From: Pseudomonadota bacterium | Lineage (GTDB): Bacteria > Desulfobacterota > Desulfobulbia > Desulfobulbales > Desulfocapsaceae | NCBI GenBank assembly: GCA_023412495.1 | Contig: JAEYNP010000036.1 | Span: 73,445 to 137,444, forward strand | DNA length: 64,000 bases | Direction: 5' to 3' | Part shown: positions 36,610-45,648 of the stretch, one piece after another | Numbering within the stretch: position 1 is the first letter of the stretch | How the letters are laid out: each line of letters starts with the position of its first letter | Translations under genes and position numbers: made by a program | Notes under the pieces: model-generated | The model's input: the letters and a program-made list of their open reading frames with translations, nothing else | Told to the model about the DNA's origin: nothing | Database searches by the model: none

Positions 36610-37821
36610 ATGGAAACGACAATCGCCAGACAGCCGATCTTCAACGCCCGCAAGAATCTCTATGCCTATGAACTCCTGTATCGGGGACTGGAGGAACTGA
36701 GCCTCGCTCTGATCGGCGGCGACCGGGCTACCTCGGCGGTGCTCACCAGTTCTTTTCTTACCGAAGGTTTGGAGCGAATCAGCAACAGCCGGCCCTGCTT
36801 CGTTAATTTCACCGAGGAATTGCTGGTGCAGAACGTTGCCGCCAGTTTTCCGAACGACAAGATCGTCGTGGAGATCCTCGAAGACGTGCAGCCGACCGCA
36901 GCGGTCATCGATTCCTGCCGTCAATTGAAAAAACAGGGATATACCCTGGCCCTCGATGATTTCGTGTACAACAGGAACCTGACGCCCCTGATCGAACTGG
37001 CCGATATCATCAAGTTCGATTTCCGACTCACCCCGAGCGACGGGATCAGGGACGCCATCCAGGCCCTTGCCCCTTACCGTCTCGAATACCTTGCCGAGAA
37101 GGTCGAAACCTACGAAGAGTTCGAACAGGCCGCGAATCTCGGTTTCAGCTACTTTCAGGGCTATTTCTTCGCCAAACCGGAAGTGATGCAAATCAAGGAA
37201 CTCGAAGCCGGCAAGCTTACCCTGATCAACCTGATGGCCGAGGTCAATCGTCCCGAAATCGAAAGAAAGAGACTGATCGAGCTCATCGCCACCGACGTCT
37301 CGATCTCCTACAAGCTATTGCGCTACATCAATTCCGCCTACTTTTCCAGGCTGAACAAGATCGACTCCATTCCTTATGCCATCGCCTACCTGGGAGAGAT
37401 CGAGGTCCGGCGGTTCATCATCATGCTGGCACTTTCGCAAATGCCCTCGAACAAACCGGCGGAATTGCTGAGACTGGCAGTGATCCGGGCCAAATTCTGC
37501 GAAGGCCTGGCCCGGGCCAGCCGTCGCAGGCCCAACGCGGACGAGCTTTTCATGGTCGGCCTGTTCTCCCTTCTGCCCGCCATGCTCGATGCCCAGGAGG
37601 AAAAGATCTTCAACAAAATCCCCATCTCCGCGGAGGCCATCTCCGCGCTCACCCGAATGCAAGGGCCCTTCGCAGGCTTCCTGGCCACGGTCATCGCTTA
37701 TGAGAACCGGGCGGAATCTTCCTGCCTCGGCGCACTCAAAGAGATCGAGGTTCCCGGAGACAAGGTGGCCGGCATCTATCTTCAAGCGGTCTATTATGCC
37801 GACACGCTTACCGACCTCTAG
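36610..37821 (+). CDS. EAL-HDOD (YuxH-type) signalling protein
   Basis: 403 residues. The N-terminal EAL-like half begins with the signature TIARQPIFNARKNLYAYELLYR and contains EILEDVQPT and LALDDFVYNRN. The key phosphodiesterase residues are not all present, as is usual in this family, so c-di-GMP hydrolysis is unlikely. The C-terminal half (about 195-400) is a HDOD domain (LIATDVSISYKLLRYINSAYF). Such proteins act in c-di-GMP-linked or stress signalling. The chosen ATG starts at the family signature; an ATG seven codons upstream lies in the inverted repeat. Confidence 0.88.
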   Translation: METTIARQPIFNARKNLYAYELLYRGLEELSLALIGGDRATSAVLTSSFLTEGLERISNSRPCFVNFTEELLVQNVAASFPNDKIVVEILEDVQPTAAVIDSCRQLKKQGYTLALDDFVYNRNLTPLIELADIIKFDFRLTPSDGIRDAIQALAPYRLEYLAEKVETYEEFEQAANLGFSYFQGYFFAKPEVMQIKELEAGKLTLINLMAEVNRPEIERKRLIELIATDVSISYKLLRYINSAYFSRLNKIDSIPYAIAYLGEIEVRRFIIMLALSQMPSNKPAELLRLAVIRAKFCEGLARASRRRPNADELFMVGLFSLLPAMLDAQEEKIFNKIPISAEAISALTRMQGPFAGFLATVIAYENRAESSCLGALKEIEVPGDKVAGIYLQAVYYADTLTDL

Positions 37822-37832
37822 GAGTTTTTAAT

Positions 37833-38165
37833 ACTCTTTTCACCGGCAACCGATTCTGCGACAGAACGGAAAAACCTCCTGCCACTGCTCCTGGCAGCTG
37901 CCGCCATAACTGCCATCGGCCTCTCTTTCGGGATCCACGCCATGATCGTCGGCCATGGCCACGTCTTCGGCACTTCCCGGAGGTGCCGTGGGGCATTCTC
38001 ATAACCCCTTACGTCTTCTTTGCCTGCCTTGCCACCGGGATCTGCATCGTCTTCTCCTTCGGTCAGGTCTTTCGCAGCAAAACCTTTGAAACGCTGGTCA
38101 ACCGGACCGTGTTCCTGGCCATTATCGCCATGGTCTCGGGTCTCTTGTCCATCGGCCTAAAACAC
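37833..38165 (+). pseudogene. relic of an NrfD/PsrC-type membrane subunit
   Basis: Two frames joined by one frameshift near 37979 give a peptide typical of the NrfD family N-terminus: IGLSFGIHAMIVGHGHVFG, then SREVPWGILITPYVFFA, TGICIVFSFGQVF and LAIIAMVSGLLSIGL. Intact members are 300-400 residue quinol-interacting subunits of molybdenum or cytochrome redox complexes. Here no start codon is found (ATA where an ATG might be, 10 nt after GGAG), and the sequence ends after about 110 residues where it meets the 3' end of the DsrE-like gene. Confidence 0.7.
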
Positions 38166-38663
38166 TGGAACCAGGGAATAGTCCTTATGCTGGTACCCCA
38201 GCGAGGCGATCCAGCCATTATCCACCCGTTTGATTTCCGACGCGATGGAATCCGGGGCGACCTTGAAGTAATCGATGGCGACCTTGCACACCTCGAGGTG
38301 GATACCGTCCTTATCCATGGCGGAGAGGACACTGTCGAATTCCGCGAGCTTCTTCTTCTCCTCTTCGGAAAACTTTTCCCGGTCCTTGGACAAGAGCATC
38401 ACCGAAGGCCCCATGAATATAACGACGAATTTCGGTTTTTCCGAAATGGCGCGCACAGCCTGGTCCTTATATGTTTCGTGGATCAATTTCAGATGGTCCA
38501 GGCCGCTTTGCACCTTCCCGTCCCGGAAATCATACATCGTACTGACCGACTTGACGTCTTTCAGCGCCTCGTATTCCGCGGCATGCGCCGAATCAAGCAA
38601 AGTTCCCATCGGAAACAAACCGAGACAGGCGGCAAAAAGCACGGACATGCCCAGCTTTCTCAT
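38157..38663 (-). CDS. exported DsrE/DsrF-like family protein
   Basis: 168 residues with a signal peptide (VLFAACLGLFPMGTLLDSAHA). The mature part has the DsrE-like Rossmann fold pattern: IHETYKDQAVRAISEKPKFV, VVIFMGPSVMLLS, and a cysteine in HLEVCKVAIDYF at the place where family members often have a functional cysteine. Relatives are linked to sulfur relay, though exported versions have unknown roles. GGAGG precedes the ATG. The C-terminus overlaps the NrfD relic, so its last residues may be affected by that junction. Confidence 0.78.
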   Translation of the reverse strand: MRKLGMSVLFAACLGLFPMGTLLDSAHAAEYEALKDVKSVSTMYDFRDGKVQSGLDHLKLIHETYKDQAVRAISEKPKFVVIFMGPSVMLLSKDREKFSEEEKKKLAEFDSVLSAMDKDGIHLEVCKVAIDYFKVAPDSIASEIKRVDNGWIASLGYQHKDYSLVPVF

Positions 38664-38698
38664 AACAGCACCTCCTCTGTATCTGCCGGGAGCAAGAA

Positions 38699-39640
38699 TC
38701 AGGTAAATGACGCCAGCGCCTTGCCGAGCCGCTCCCGTTGCTCGGCCGTGGCGACTGTATTCAGCATTTTCAGGTAGCGCGGGTGCTCCACGCCGGAAAA
38801 GATGTACTGCCGGCGATAAGCCTTGAGAAATCCCTCCCCGAGCCGCCGGATTTCCTCTTCACTGAAGGTTCTTCCGGTTTTGCCGCATGTCTTGATGAAA
38901 TACTCGACATCCGACCCGCTCTGGGTCTGGAGGATCTTGTCGACATCCGCGACAATGGCGATCAGCTCATCCACCGCCTGGTCACGCTCTCTGTCGGAAA
39001 TCCTTTGGTTTTCCCGCTCCCATTCCAGCTCGTCGATCAAGGCATGGGAAGTCTCCTCCTTCCAGTGGAACAGGAAGATATCCTTGTACAGATCCGACAA
39101 GTTAGGGTCAGGAGCGATGCTTTCCCGGTAGTGATCCTGGGTGAACAGCTCGATCTCCAGAATGAGCCCCATTACCGCCCAGGTGGAATTCTGCAGGACG
39201 GCTTTGGCCACCGCGTCCGGGTCGGGCAGAAAGGTATAACCGGGGGGCATACCCTCCGCCATCATCGGCTCGATCCGGCGGAAGAGGATCTGGTGCTTGA
39301 GCTCCTCGTCGCAGAACCGCACCAGCGATTCCAGGGCGACCTGGCTTCCGAGCCAGTGGGCGCGGGTGCAGTCGAGCAACTTCGCGGTGATGAATCTTTC
39401 GACGAAGCCGAACATGTTGGCATAGGTCCGGCCCTGAATCCGGCTGATGAACCGCTTGTCGTCCTCGGAAAGAAATTCCAATTCCTCCATTTTCGTCAGG
39501 CCGTCCGGCAGGAATTTCTGGGAGAAATCAAAGGTTCGGCCGCGCAGTACATCTTTATCGATATCCCAGCGCACCCGCTTCGAAACCTCGATACATTTGG
39601 CATACCTGTCGTCATTGATCTGCTGTGGCGATGGCTGCAT
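38699..39640 (-). CDS. ferritin-like diiron protein, putative oxygenase or oxidase
   Basis: 313 residues, all helical, no signal peptide. Carboxylate/histidine motifs suited to a dinuclear iron site occur in order: EELKHQ (about 112-117), EIELFTQDHY (about 161-170) and EETSHALID (about 195-203). This resembles the ferritin-like oxygenases of the AurF/UndA-like kind more than ferritin itself. The substrate is unknown. AAAGGAGAG precedes the ATG. It lies 36 bp upstream of the DsrE-like gene, same strand, so a two-gene operon is likely. Confidence 0.65.
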   Translation of the reverse strand: MQPSPQQINDDRYAKCIEVSKRVRWDIDKDVLRGRTFDFSQKFLPDGLTKMEELEFLSEDDKRFISRIQGRTYANMFGFVERFITAKLLDCTRAHWLGSQVALESLVRFCDEELKHQILFRRIEPMMAEGMPPGYTFLPDPDAVAKAVLQNSTWAVMGLILEIELFTQDHYRESIAPDPNLSDLYKDIFLFHWKEETSHALIDELEWERENQRISDRERDQAVDELIAIVADVDKILQTQSGSDVEYFIKTCGKTGRTFSEEEIRRLGEGFLKAYRRQYIFSGVEHPRYLKMLNTVATAEQRERLGKALASFT

Positions 39641-40221
39641 CTCACTCTCCTTTCACTGGTTATATAATAATCGATGAAGTAGTCGTATTTGTTCGTGATT
39701 TCATGAGAAACCCTCGCCAAATACGCGGCTGACAACATGAACGGAGTGATTCAGTTCGGAATAAAGAGAAGCAATCAGTTACACCTTAACAATGAGCGCA
39801 TGAAGATTCAAGTTAACGTTAGGCATTAGGCACTGCCCCAGGAACCGGCATTTGGCTTATGGTGGTCGATGAAATCGCCGAGCAGCTGCAGGTAAAGTTC
39901 AAGGAGCAGGGCTCGGTCTGATCAGCGCCTTCGCACCAACTTGTGGGCGGGAGGCGTTGAAAATATTCGATTGAACCATCCCCTCCTCTTCGAAAGCTCT
40001 GAACTCCACATTCAGCTGACCAGCCTGATCGTCGGTCTGAGCTGGGCATTCTAGTCAGGGAATCGCGCTCGCTGACAAGCGTTCACCCATGCTTTCGGTA
40101 TTCGCTCTCCGGTAAAGCAAGAAGTGGCGGCCTTCGGGAGCGGTCTGCGGCGCTCCGGCACCTTTTTCTGCAATACTCTCCCTGCTTCTTCCCGCTTCTA
40201 TCGCCTGATGCGGTCCAGCCT
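39641..40221. other. intergenic region with possible coding debris
   Basis: About 580 bp without an intact gene. A plus-strand stretch near 39828-39922 reads GTGIWLMVVDEIAEQLQVKF and then a stop, which looks like the tail of a lost gene, but it has no start and I cannot name it. No repeats or promoters recognised. Confidence 0.4.
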
Positions 40222-41016
40222 CTATTCGGCAGTGGGCGACTGATCAGTTCCATCGAGAACTCCGAGCTTGGTTGGATGCCGCTTGCCAAGCGTACGCTGG
40301 ACCTGGCGAGCGTTGAAGTGAATGCGCTCGGCGAACTGTGCCATATCTTCATCCGAGACGGTCACCGGCTCTGTCATTACGATCCATTGCACTCCCTCGG
40401 TACAGGGAGGTGTTGTGAGAGAGCCCACGTAGCGGTAGAGATGCCGCGAACTGGGGAGAAACGTGGCCGGGTCGAATGGTGTTTCCAGATGGTGGTTCAC
40501 ATCGATGTCATCTGGAAGGTTCTCGAAAATGGGTGCCAGCGCCCCACTGCTCGTTCCGCGCTCCAGGAAAACGCCGATCACTGCATACGAACCGTCAGCG
40601 CTTTGGTGCACCAAATGCATCTCCATGTCGAAGCCATGGTTCTTTACCCTATGTTCGCTTGCGGTATGGAAGTGAAACTGCACCAGTTCATACACAACAC
40701 CATCGAGCGTGAGGGTGTTGTTGCCGATTGTCTCCACTTCGATCGTGTGGCCATTATTGAAAATTTCGCCTGTTGTGGTCCCGTAGTCAATTGACAGTCT
40801 GCGCGGAGGTTGAGGATGATGGGGAAACTGCGCAAAGTCCACGGGAGACTGCATCTCTCCGCTGCCGCATATCGCCCAGTCCGGGCTCAGTTCACCCCAA
40901 TGTGCGGGGCCGATATCCCCAAAGTAGCCGAATTCCTGCGCCCTCACGGCATCGAGCGTCAAGAGCGCCCATGCAGTCACCGTCAGTCCTATGACAACCT
41001 TGATTTTCATCTGCAT
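40222..41016 (-). CDS. alpha-type carbonic anhydrase, exported
   Basis: 264 residues with a signal peptide (VIGLTVTAWALLTLDAVRA/QE). It hydrates CO2 in the periplasm. The family features are all present: GDIGPAHWGEL, SPVDF, zinc ligands in QFHFHTASEH (two histidines) and EMHLVHQ (third), and the substrate pocket GSLTTPPCTEGVQW. Length is normal. The ATG has GAGGACTT upstream. It is a single gene; in an anaerobe with bicarbonate-rich chemistry it would help CO2/bicarbonate exchange. Confidence 0.95.
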   Translation of the reverse strand: MQMKIKVVIGLTVTAWALLTLDAVRAQEFGYFGDIGPAHWGELSPDWAICGSGEMQSPVDFAQFPHHPQPPRRLSIDYGTTTGEIFNNGHTIEVETIGNNTLTLDGVVYELVQFHFHTASEHRVKNHGFDMEMHLVHQSADGSYAVIGVFLERGTSSGALAPIFENLPDDIDVNHHLETPFDPATFLPSSRHLYRYVGSLTTPPCTEGVQWIVMTEPVTVSDEDMAQFAERIHFNARQVQRTLGKRHPTKLGVLDGTDQSPTAE

Positions 41017-41365
41017 CTTGAAGTCCTCCTCGAGTGTCGTTCTCCGCCGTCACGTCAACTGGCGGAACCATAGCACAGCCTGGCAGTGACCAAGCCGTGC
41101 CCCTTGGCCAAATATCTCCCTCAACGTGTTTTCGTCTGATACGAACAACTCGATCAATATCACTGTTGGAATATCTTTCCGGGATATATCGACATGTCAA
41201 GGCAGCTGTCGCCATTTCCCCTGAAAAAGAAAGCGGCTCATCGAACAGGATTGTGAGGCACCAGCGGACTTATATAAACATTATTACCGGAGTATTTCAA
41301 TCAAGCGATCACACCTATATTTTGTCAGAATAAAAAGTAAAGGAAACCGCTTTCTCCGGAAAACC
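41017..41365. other. intergenic region, nothing recognised
   Basis: About 350 bp between the 3' end of the membrane-protein gene and the carbonic anhydrase start; it should hold the anhydrase promoter. No gene, repeat or clear terminator was seen. Confidence 0.5.
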
Positions 41366-41878
41366 TCACTCATTTGAATCTGTGCTGCGGGTTCCAAAGA
41401 AGATGTCTCTGACTCTGCCCGAGCCTATCGCATGGACTAATTCGTAGGCAAGGCAGTATGCAAGAAGACCTCCCATAATCCAGAGTATCAGCACCACGAG
41501 CAAAGGCCATGAGACCTCTTCGTACAAGGCCCTGATACCGGTCATGAAGCCGCCGTGTTTTGCCGCGAGGGGAACTGCCTCCTCCAGGACCTTGAACAGG
41601 AACACCACAATGCTGTACAACAAGGTCTTCCAAAGGACTTGAACAAAGCGCCGGCTCGAAAACCACCGGGACATCGGCAGTGCTTCGACAACGAGAATCG
41701 CCTTAGCGACAATGAGGGCTCCCACCGTTGCACTCACGGCGCGCAGCGCGGGGAGGCTGTATTCGCCCAGCGATACTGCTTTGGTCAGGGCGATCATGTG
41801 AAAAAGGAACAGGAAGAAAATCGTTGCAGGCAGCGCTTCTCGAATCTCCGTTGCAAGGATTGCTGAAATCTTTCCCAT
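41366..41878 (-). CDS. four-helix membrane protein of unknown function
   Basis: 170 residues with about four transmembrane segments (ALPATIFFLFLFHMIALT, SATVGALIVAKAILVVEAL, VLWKTLLYSIVVFLFKVL, WPLLVVLILWIMGGLLAYCL). Charged loops lie between. No family recognised. The ATG follows GGAGAGAG. It is 26 bp downstream of the lipase-like gene and probably cotranscribed with it. Confidence 0.7.
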   Translation of the reverse strand: MGKISAILATEIREALPATIFFLFLFHMIALTKAVSLGEYSLPALRAVSATVGALIVAKAILVVEALPMSRWFSSRRFVQVLWKTLLYSIVVFLFKVLEEAVPLAAKHGGFMTGIRALYEEVSWPLLVVLILWIMGGLLAYCLAYELVHAIGSGRVRDIFFGTRSTDSNE

Positions 41879-41904
41879 AGCTCTCTCCTTGGAGAGTCAA
41901 ATCT

Positions 41905-43008
41905 TTATTCTTGACCCAAAGCCTTCCCAACCCGTTTTTCACCGCCGGCGTCCGGCCCGAACCCGTCGATTTTTTTCAGCTCGGCAAGAATGACCGGAAT
42001 GGCCGGCGGAACCCGGAAAGTGTCGGAGCCGAGATTGCGGATGATGGTCACATGGGTGCCATGCACCTGGACCAGCGGCACACCGGACAGTCTCGCCGAT
42101 TCCACCGAGACAAGACCATCGCCCACTTGGTCGACCATCTTCTCCACCAACGAATCAGAGGCCGTTTGAGGCAGCATGCTCTTCGGCACCGAAACCTCCG
42201 CCTCACTCGCCTCCCGCAGAATCGCCACGGTTTCTCCCAACTCGAAGGGATTGAGGACCCCGGCGATGACCAGCATCCGGCCTGCGGCGGGCAAGGGTCG
42301 GCTGTTCAGTTCCGTCAGAAAGTCCGAGCCGGGATAAAGATCCTTTGCCGCCTCGCCCAGGCCGTCTGCGATCGGACGCAGCCAGTGAAAGCCCTTTTCC
42401 ATACCGACGACCATCTGGTCACGAAGTTCCGTGAGCAGACGCAGGCGGGAAAAGACCGAACCGTGGTTGGGGGTGCCAACCATAATGAAATGGGAAAGCG
42501 GCGGCACCAGCCCGTCCTCCCGAGCCTTTTCATAGCCGATCGCGGGACTGGTCAACATTTCTCTCGTCACCAGCCCGCCCATGCTGTGGGCGACGACCGC
42601 CACCGGAACTGCACCTTCCCGGACGGCGAACTCCTGCAGCTCTTTGAAAAACAGGAGCGAAGAATCTCGTACGAGCTGATCGTTGGGATAGCTCATCACA
42701 AAGACCCGAAAGCCTAGCCCGGCAAGGGCCGGGGCCAGGTCACACCAGATCAGGCCGGGATCGTCGAGGCCGTGGACGAGAATGACGGACCTCCCTTCCC
42801 TGCCGGCATTTTCACCACCACTGAGAAAGGGATGCAGACCGTACTCGCTACGCAGTGCGGCGAAGCTGTCGTGGAACTGCTCCTCCAGAGCCCCCCGAAG
42901 CTGGGCAAGCAAAGTTTCCTCCCCCCCTGCCCACAGGGTGTCGGCCTTCAGGCAAGTGAAGGTCAATGCGAAAAACATGATTGTGCCGATCAAGCGTCCC
43001 AAGCTCAC
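41905..43008 (-). CDS. exported alpha/beta hydrolase, lipase/esterase-like
   Basis: 367 residues from a GTG with a GGGGG site 5 nt upstream; TTG one codon earlier is the alternative. A hydrophobic signal segment (IMFFALTFTCLKADTLWA) is followed by an alpha/beta-hydrolase domain: oxyanion loop VILVHGLDDPG, nucleophile serine in VVAHSMGGLVT, and a likely catalytic histidine late in the chain (VHGTHVTIIRN). It resembles PGAP1/DUF676-type lipases. Periplasmic action on lipids or esters is inferred. Confidence 0.82.
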   Translation of the reverse strand: MSLGRLIGTIMFFALTFTCLKADTLWAGGEETLLAQLRGALEEQFHDSFAALRSEYGLHPFLSGGENAGREGRSVILVHGLDDPGLIWCDLAPALAGLGFRVFVMSYPNDQLVRDSSLLFFKELQEFAVREGAVPVAVVAHSMGGLVTREMLTSPAIGYEKAREDGLVPPLSHFIMVGTPNHGSVFSRLRLLTELRDQMVVGMEKGFHWLRPIADGLGEAAKDLYPGSDFLTELNSRPLPAAGRMLVIAGVLNPFELGETVAILREASEAEVSVPKSMLPQTASDSLVEKMVDQVGDGLVSVESARLSGVPLVQVHGTHVTIIRNLGSDTFRVPPAIPVILAELKKIDGFGPDAGGEKRVGKALGQE

Positions 43009-43130
43009 CAATTCCCCCTTATCCGCCGATTTCTTGAAAAAACCGCTGCAATACGGTACATGTTAACCAACTCAAGACATTTTATAACACAATATTGGAG
43101 CATGCTCCAGATTTGCACGAGGAGATCCGC

Positions 43131-43646
43131 ATGTATCGATCGGCAGTTTGCCTTGTTATTCTTCTGTTCCTTGGCCTGGTCTTCGGCTGCGGGAAAAGAG
43201 AATCGGCGTCTTTGCCGACCCCGCCGAAAGGCATGGCGTTGGTCACCGTGGCCGAGGAGGAACTGAAGAGGCTCCCGCCGGAGGATAGAGAATTGCTCCT
43301 GCAGGTCATGAACTGGCTCGACCACGATCTCCGTCGCCGCCTGCGCGACCGGGGTTTCGAGGCCACCCTCCTGCGGGATATGAAAAACTACGCGGGCACC
43401 ATGGGCCCGCTCCTTGTCATGAACATCCAATCCTTCGAGCCTGGAATGGCCGCCAACTCGCAGCACCGCGAGGCCCGCGGCGTTCCTTCGGCACTTGTGG
43501 TCCGATACAGGCTCGAAGACGAACGCAGAGGCCTGCTCGACCAGTGGCAGGACGGGGCGGAGTCGATCAAGGGTGGCACCTACTGCGCCCGCATCCTGAA
43601 CCGCAGGACGGTGGAAAAGGTTTCCGCCGCCTTCCGGGAACGCTGA
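43131..43646 (+). CDS. small lipoprotein of unknown function
   Basis: 171 residues from the ATG after GAGGAG; the frame extends 12 codons upstream without a good site. A lipobox (LVFGC, Cys23) ends the signal peptide. The rest is charged and mainly helical (EEELKRLPPEDRELLLQVMN). No family recognised. It is 13 bp upstream of the PilZ-like gene. Confidence 0.7.
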   Translation: MYRSAVCLVILLFLGLVFGCGKRESASLPTPPKGMALVTVAEEELKRLPPEDRELLLQVMNWLDHDLRRRLRDRGFEATLLRDMKNYAGTMGPLLVMNIQSFEPGMAANSQHREARGVPSALVVRYRLEDERRGLLDQWQDGAESIKGGTYCARILNRRTVEKVSAAFRER

Positions 43647-43659
43647 TTTCCTGTTCGTC

Positions 43660-44073
43660 ATGAGCAAATTCCGTTCTTTTCGAGTGATCAACGGCAGGGC
43701 GCTGTTCAAGTGCCCGACCTGCAAATACAAACGGATGTACGCCATCCCCCCGGCCGTCCGCACCCGGACGCTGCGCTGCTTCAAATGCGGCGAGTCCACC
43801 CGCTGCATCTTTAATCGGCGGGCATTGGCACGAGAGCAGCAAAGCGGCAGGGTTCTGCTCCTCTGCAACGACGGCAGGGAAATCGAGGTCGATATCTTCG
43901 ACATCTCCGGGGACGGCGTTGGCTTCGAGGTCCCGATCCGGGATATCATGAAGATCGAGATCGGCGGACAGGTCAACTTCAAATGCCAGTGGAACCCACT
44001 TCTGTTCGGTCAGAAGCGCTACATCATCCGCTCGATCAAGGAACAGCGTGTCGGAGCGGAGCGGGTGAAATAA
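43660..44073 (+). CDS. zinc-ribbon plus PilZ-like protein
   Basis: 137 residues. The first part has two cysteine pairs, CPTCKYKRM and CFKCGES, that should form a zinc ribbon. The second part looks like a PilZ domain (about 60-130): GREIEVDIFDISGDGVGFEV fits the D/NxSxxG motif, but the preceding arginine motif is only RRALAREQQSGR. It may bind c-di-GMP, which would pair with the EAL-HDOD gene upstream; that is inference. It is probably cotranscribed with the lipoprotein. Confidence 0.68.
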   Translation: MSKFRSFRVINGRALFKCPTCKYKRMYAIPPAVRTRTLRCFKCGESTRCIFNRRALAREQQSGRVLLLCNDGREIEVDIFDISGDGVGFEVPIRDIMKIEIGGQVNFKCQWNPLLFGQKRYIIRSIKEQRVGAERVK

Positions 44074-44130
44074 AGTGAATCATTTCCCATTGCCGGCCGA
44101 TCACATAGCCCCAACGTATGCCGAAGGCGA

Positions 44131-45648
44131 TTATGATCTGGCTTCTGGCTTCTGGTTTATGTCTTCTGATTTGCCGATCCGTCTGTTGGTGCTGGTAAAG
44201 CGAACGAAAGACGGCAGGTGGCGGAGAAACCGCAGCCAGCTGTCCGGAGATTTCCAGAGCATCGCCACATAACTCCACATCACCCGGGGCCGCTGAAAGT
44301 GGGACCGGTAGAAATCGACGAACAGCTCCTCCATCCGTTCCAGTTCCATGCCCCTGGGGATGAACTGGAACTGCATGCAGTCCATCTTCTCCCAATCTTC
44401 GTGGAAAATACCCATGCTCGCCCCGGCCTCCTTGATCTGCCGATAGACGGGCGAGCCGGGAAAGGGGGTGAACTTGGCCAGGTTGAAGTCGTCGATGGGC
44501 AGGGAATAAACGTATTTCTGGCTCTTCCTGATACTGGCCTCGGTCTCCCCCGGCAGGCCCATCATCAGCAGGCCCTTGACCCGGATGCCCGCCTTCTTGA
44601 TGAGCAGGATCTTCTCCCGCATCATGGTCAGATCCGGGTTCTGGCGGTGGGCGGCCAGGAGATCCTCGTCCCCGGTCTCTATCCCTAAGCTGATCATCCA
44701 GCAGCCGGCCGCCTTCATCAACGCCAGCAGTCCGGCATCGAGATGCTCAGCCCGGGCGGCGCAGTTGAAGGTCATGCCGAGCGGGGCCTCCTTCACCATC
44801 CGGCAGAAATCGGCCACCCGCTCACGGTTGAAGGTGAACTGGTCGTCGTAGAAGTTGACGTGGCGGATGTCGTAGGTCTTCCGCAGGAAACTCAAGTGGC
44901 GGTAGAGGTAGTCGGCAGAATTGTAGCGGAAGCTCCTCTTGAAGACCGACCGGTCGCAGTAGCTGCAGGCGTAGGGGCAGCCGCGGCTGGACAGGCAGCT
45001 GGCGTTGGGGGCCTTGGGATAGTTGAAGATCGGCAGGGTATAGGCCTCCGGATAGCCGGCCAGCTTGGCATAATCGGGAAAAGGCAGGGTGTCGAGATCG
45101 AGCAGCTTCTTGCGCCGTCCGGTAAAGAAGGGCTTGCCGCCTGCGCCCCGCAGCACGATGCTTGCCACGCGGTCGCGGGCCTCGGCGGGCGTTGCCAGAA
45201 GCTCGCGCAGGGTCTCCTCACCCTCGCCCACCACCACGTAGTCGATCACCGGATAATTCTCCAGCACCTTCTCCTGCATGGCGGACACATGGACCCCGCC
45301 GAAGACGACCTTGATTTCGGGCAGTGTCTCCTTGGCCAGACGGGCCAGCCGCTCCCCGTCGAAAAAACTCGAGGTCGTGCAGGAAAAACCGATGAAGGGC
45401 GGCCGCTCCCTGAGCAGGTAGGCCGTGATCAGCTCGTCCGAATCCGGGTGGGCATAGCAGTCGATGATGTCGTTGGCAATGCCGTGGCTGGAGAGATAGG
45501 CCGAGATGGAAGCGAGGCCCAGCGGCGGCATGATATTGGCGATCCGCGAGATATCGTGCCGCGCCGCTTTGGCGCTGTAGCCCAGGGGATGGACCAGGAG
45601 GATGCCGGATGGCGACCGGGGGCCAGGGTTGTTCGCGCTCACGCTCAT
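44131..45648 (-). CDS. cobalamin-binding-type radical SAM enzyme (cluster, minus operon)
   Basis: 505 residues. The N-terminal half (about 15-150) resembles B12-binding domains of this superfamily (MPPLGLASISAYLSSHGI, VVFGGVHVSAM, VVVGEGEETLREL). The radical SAM core has the [4Fe-4S] motif in SSRGCPYACSYCDRS (about residue 215-225). Enzymes of this type methylate, cyclise or rearrange lipids and natural products. It ends the minus operon and overlaps the dehydratase by ATGA. Its last residues (EDINQKPEARS) are encoded by a short DNA repeat, so the true C-terminus is repeat-derived. The substrate is probably a cluster acyl chain. Confidence 0.88.
   Translation of the reverse strand: MSVSANNPGPRSPSGILLVHPLGYSAKAARHDISRIANIMPPLGLASISAYLSSHGIANDIIDCYAHPDSDELITAYLLRERPPFIGFSCTTSSFFDGERLARLAKETLPEIKVVFGGVHVSAMQEKVLENYPVIDYVVVGEGEETLRELLATPAEARDRVASIVLRGAGGKPFFTGRRKKLLDLDTLPFPDYAKLAGYPEAYTLPIFNYPKAPNASCLSSRGCPYACSYCDRSVFKRSFRYNSADYLYRHLSFLRKTYDIRHVNFYDDQFTFNRERVADFCRMVKEAPLGMTFNCAARAEHLDAGLLALMKAAGCWMISLGIETGDEDLLAAHRQNPDLTMMREKILLIKKAGIRVKGLLMMGLPGETEASIRKSQKYVYSLPIDDFNLAKFTPFPGSPVYRQIKEAGASMGIFHEDWEKMDCMQFQFIPRGMELERMEELFVDFYRSHFQRPRVMWSYVAMLWKSPDSWLRFLRHLPSFVRFTSTNRRIGKSEDINQKPEARS

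Noticed and set aside
39828..39922. Plus-strand fragment GTGIWLMVVDEIAEQL and so on
   Set aside because: Looks protein-like but lacks a start and a nameable family; left as possible debris in the intergenic entry.
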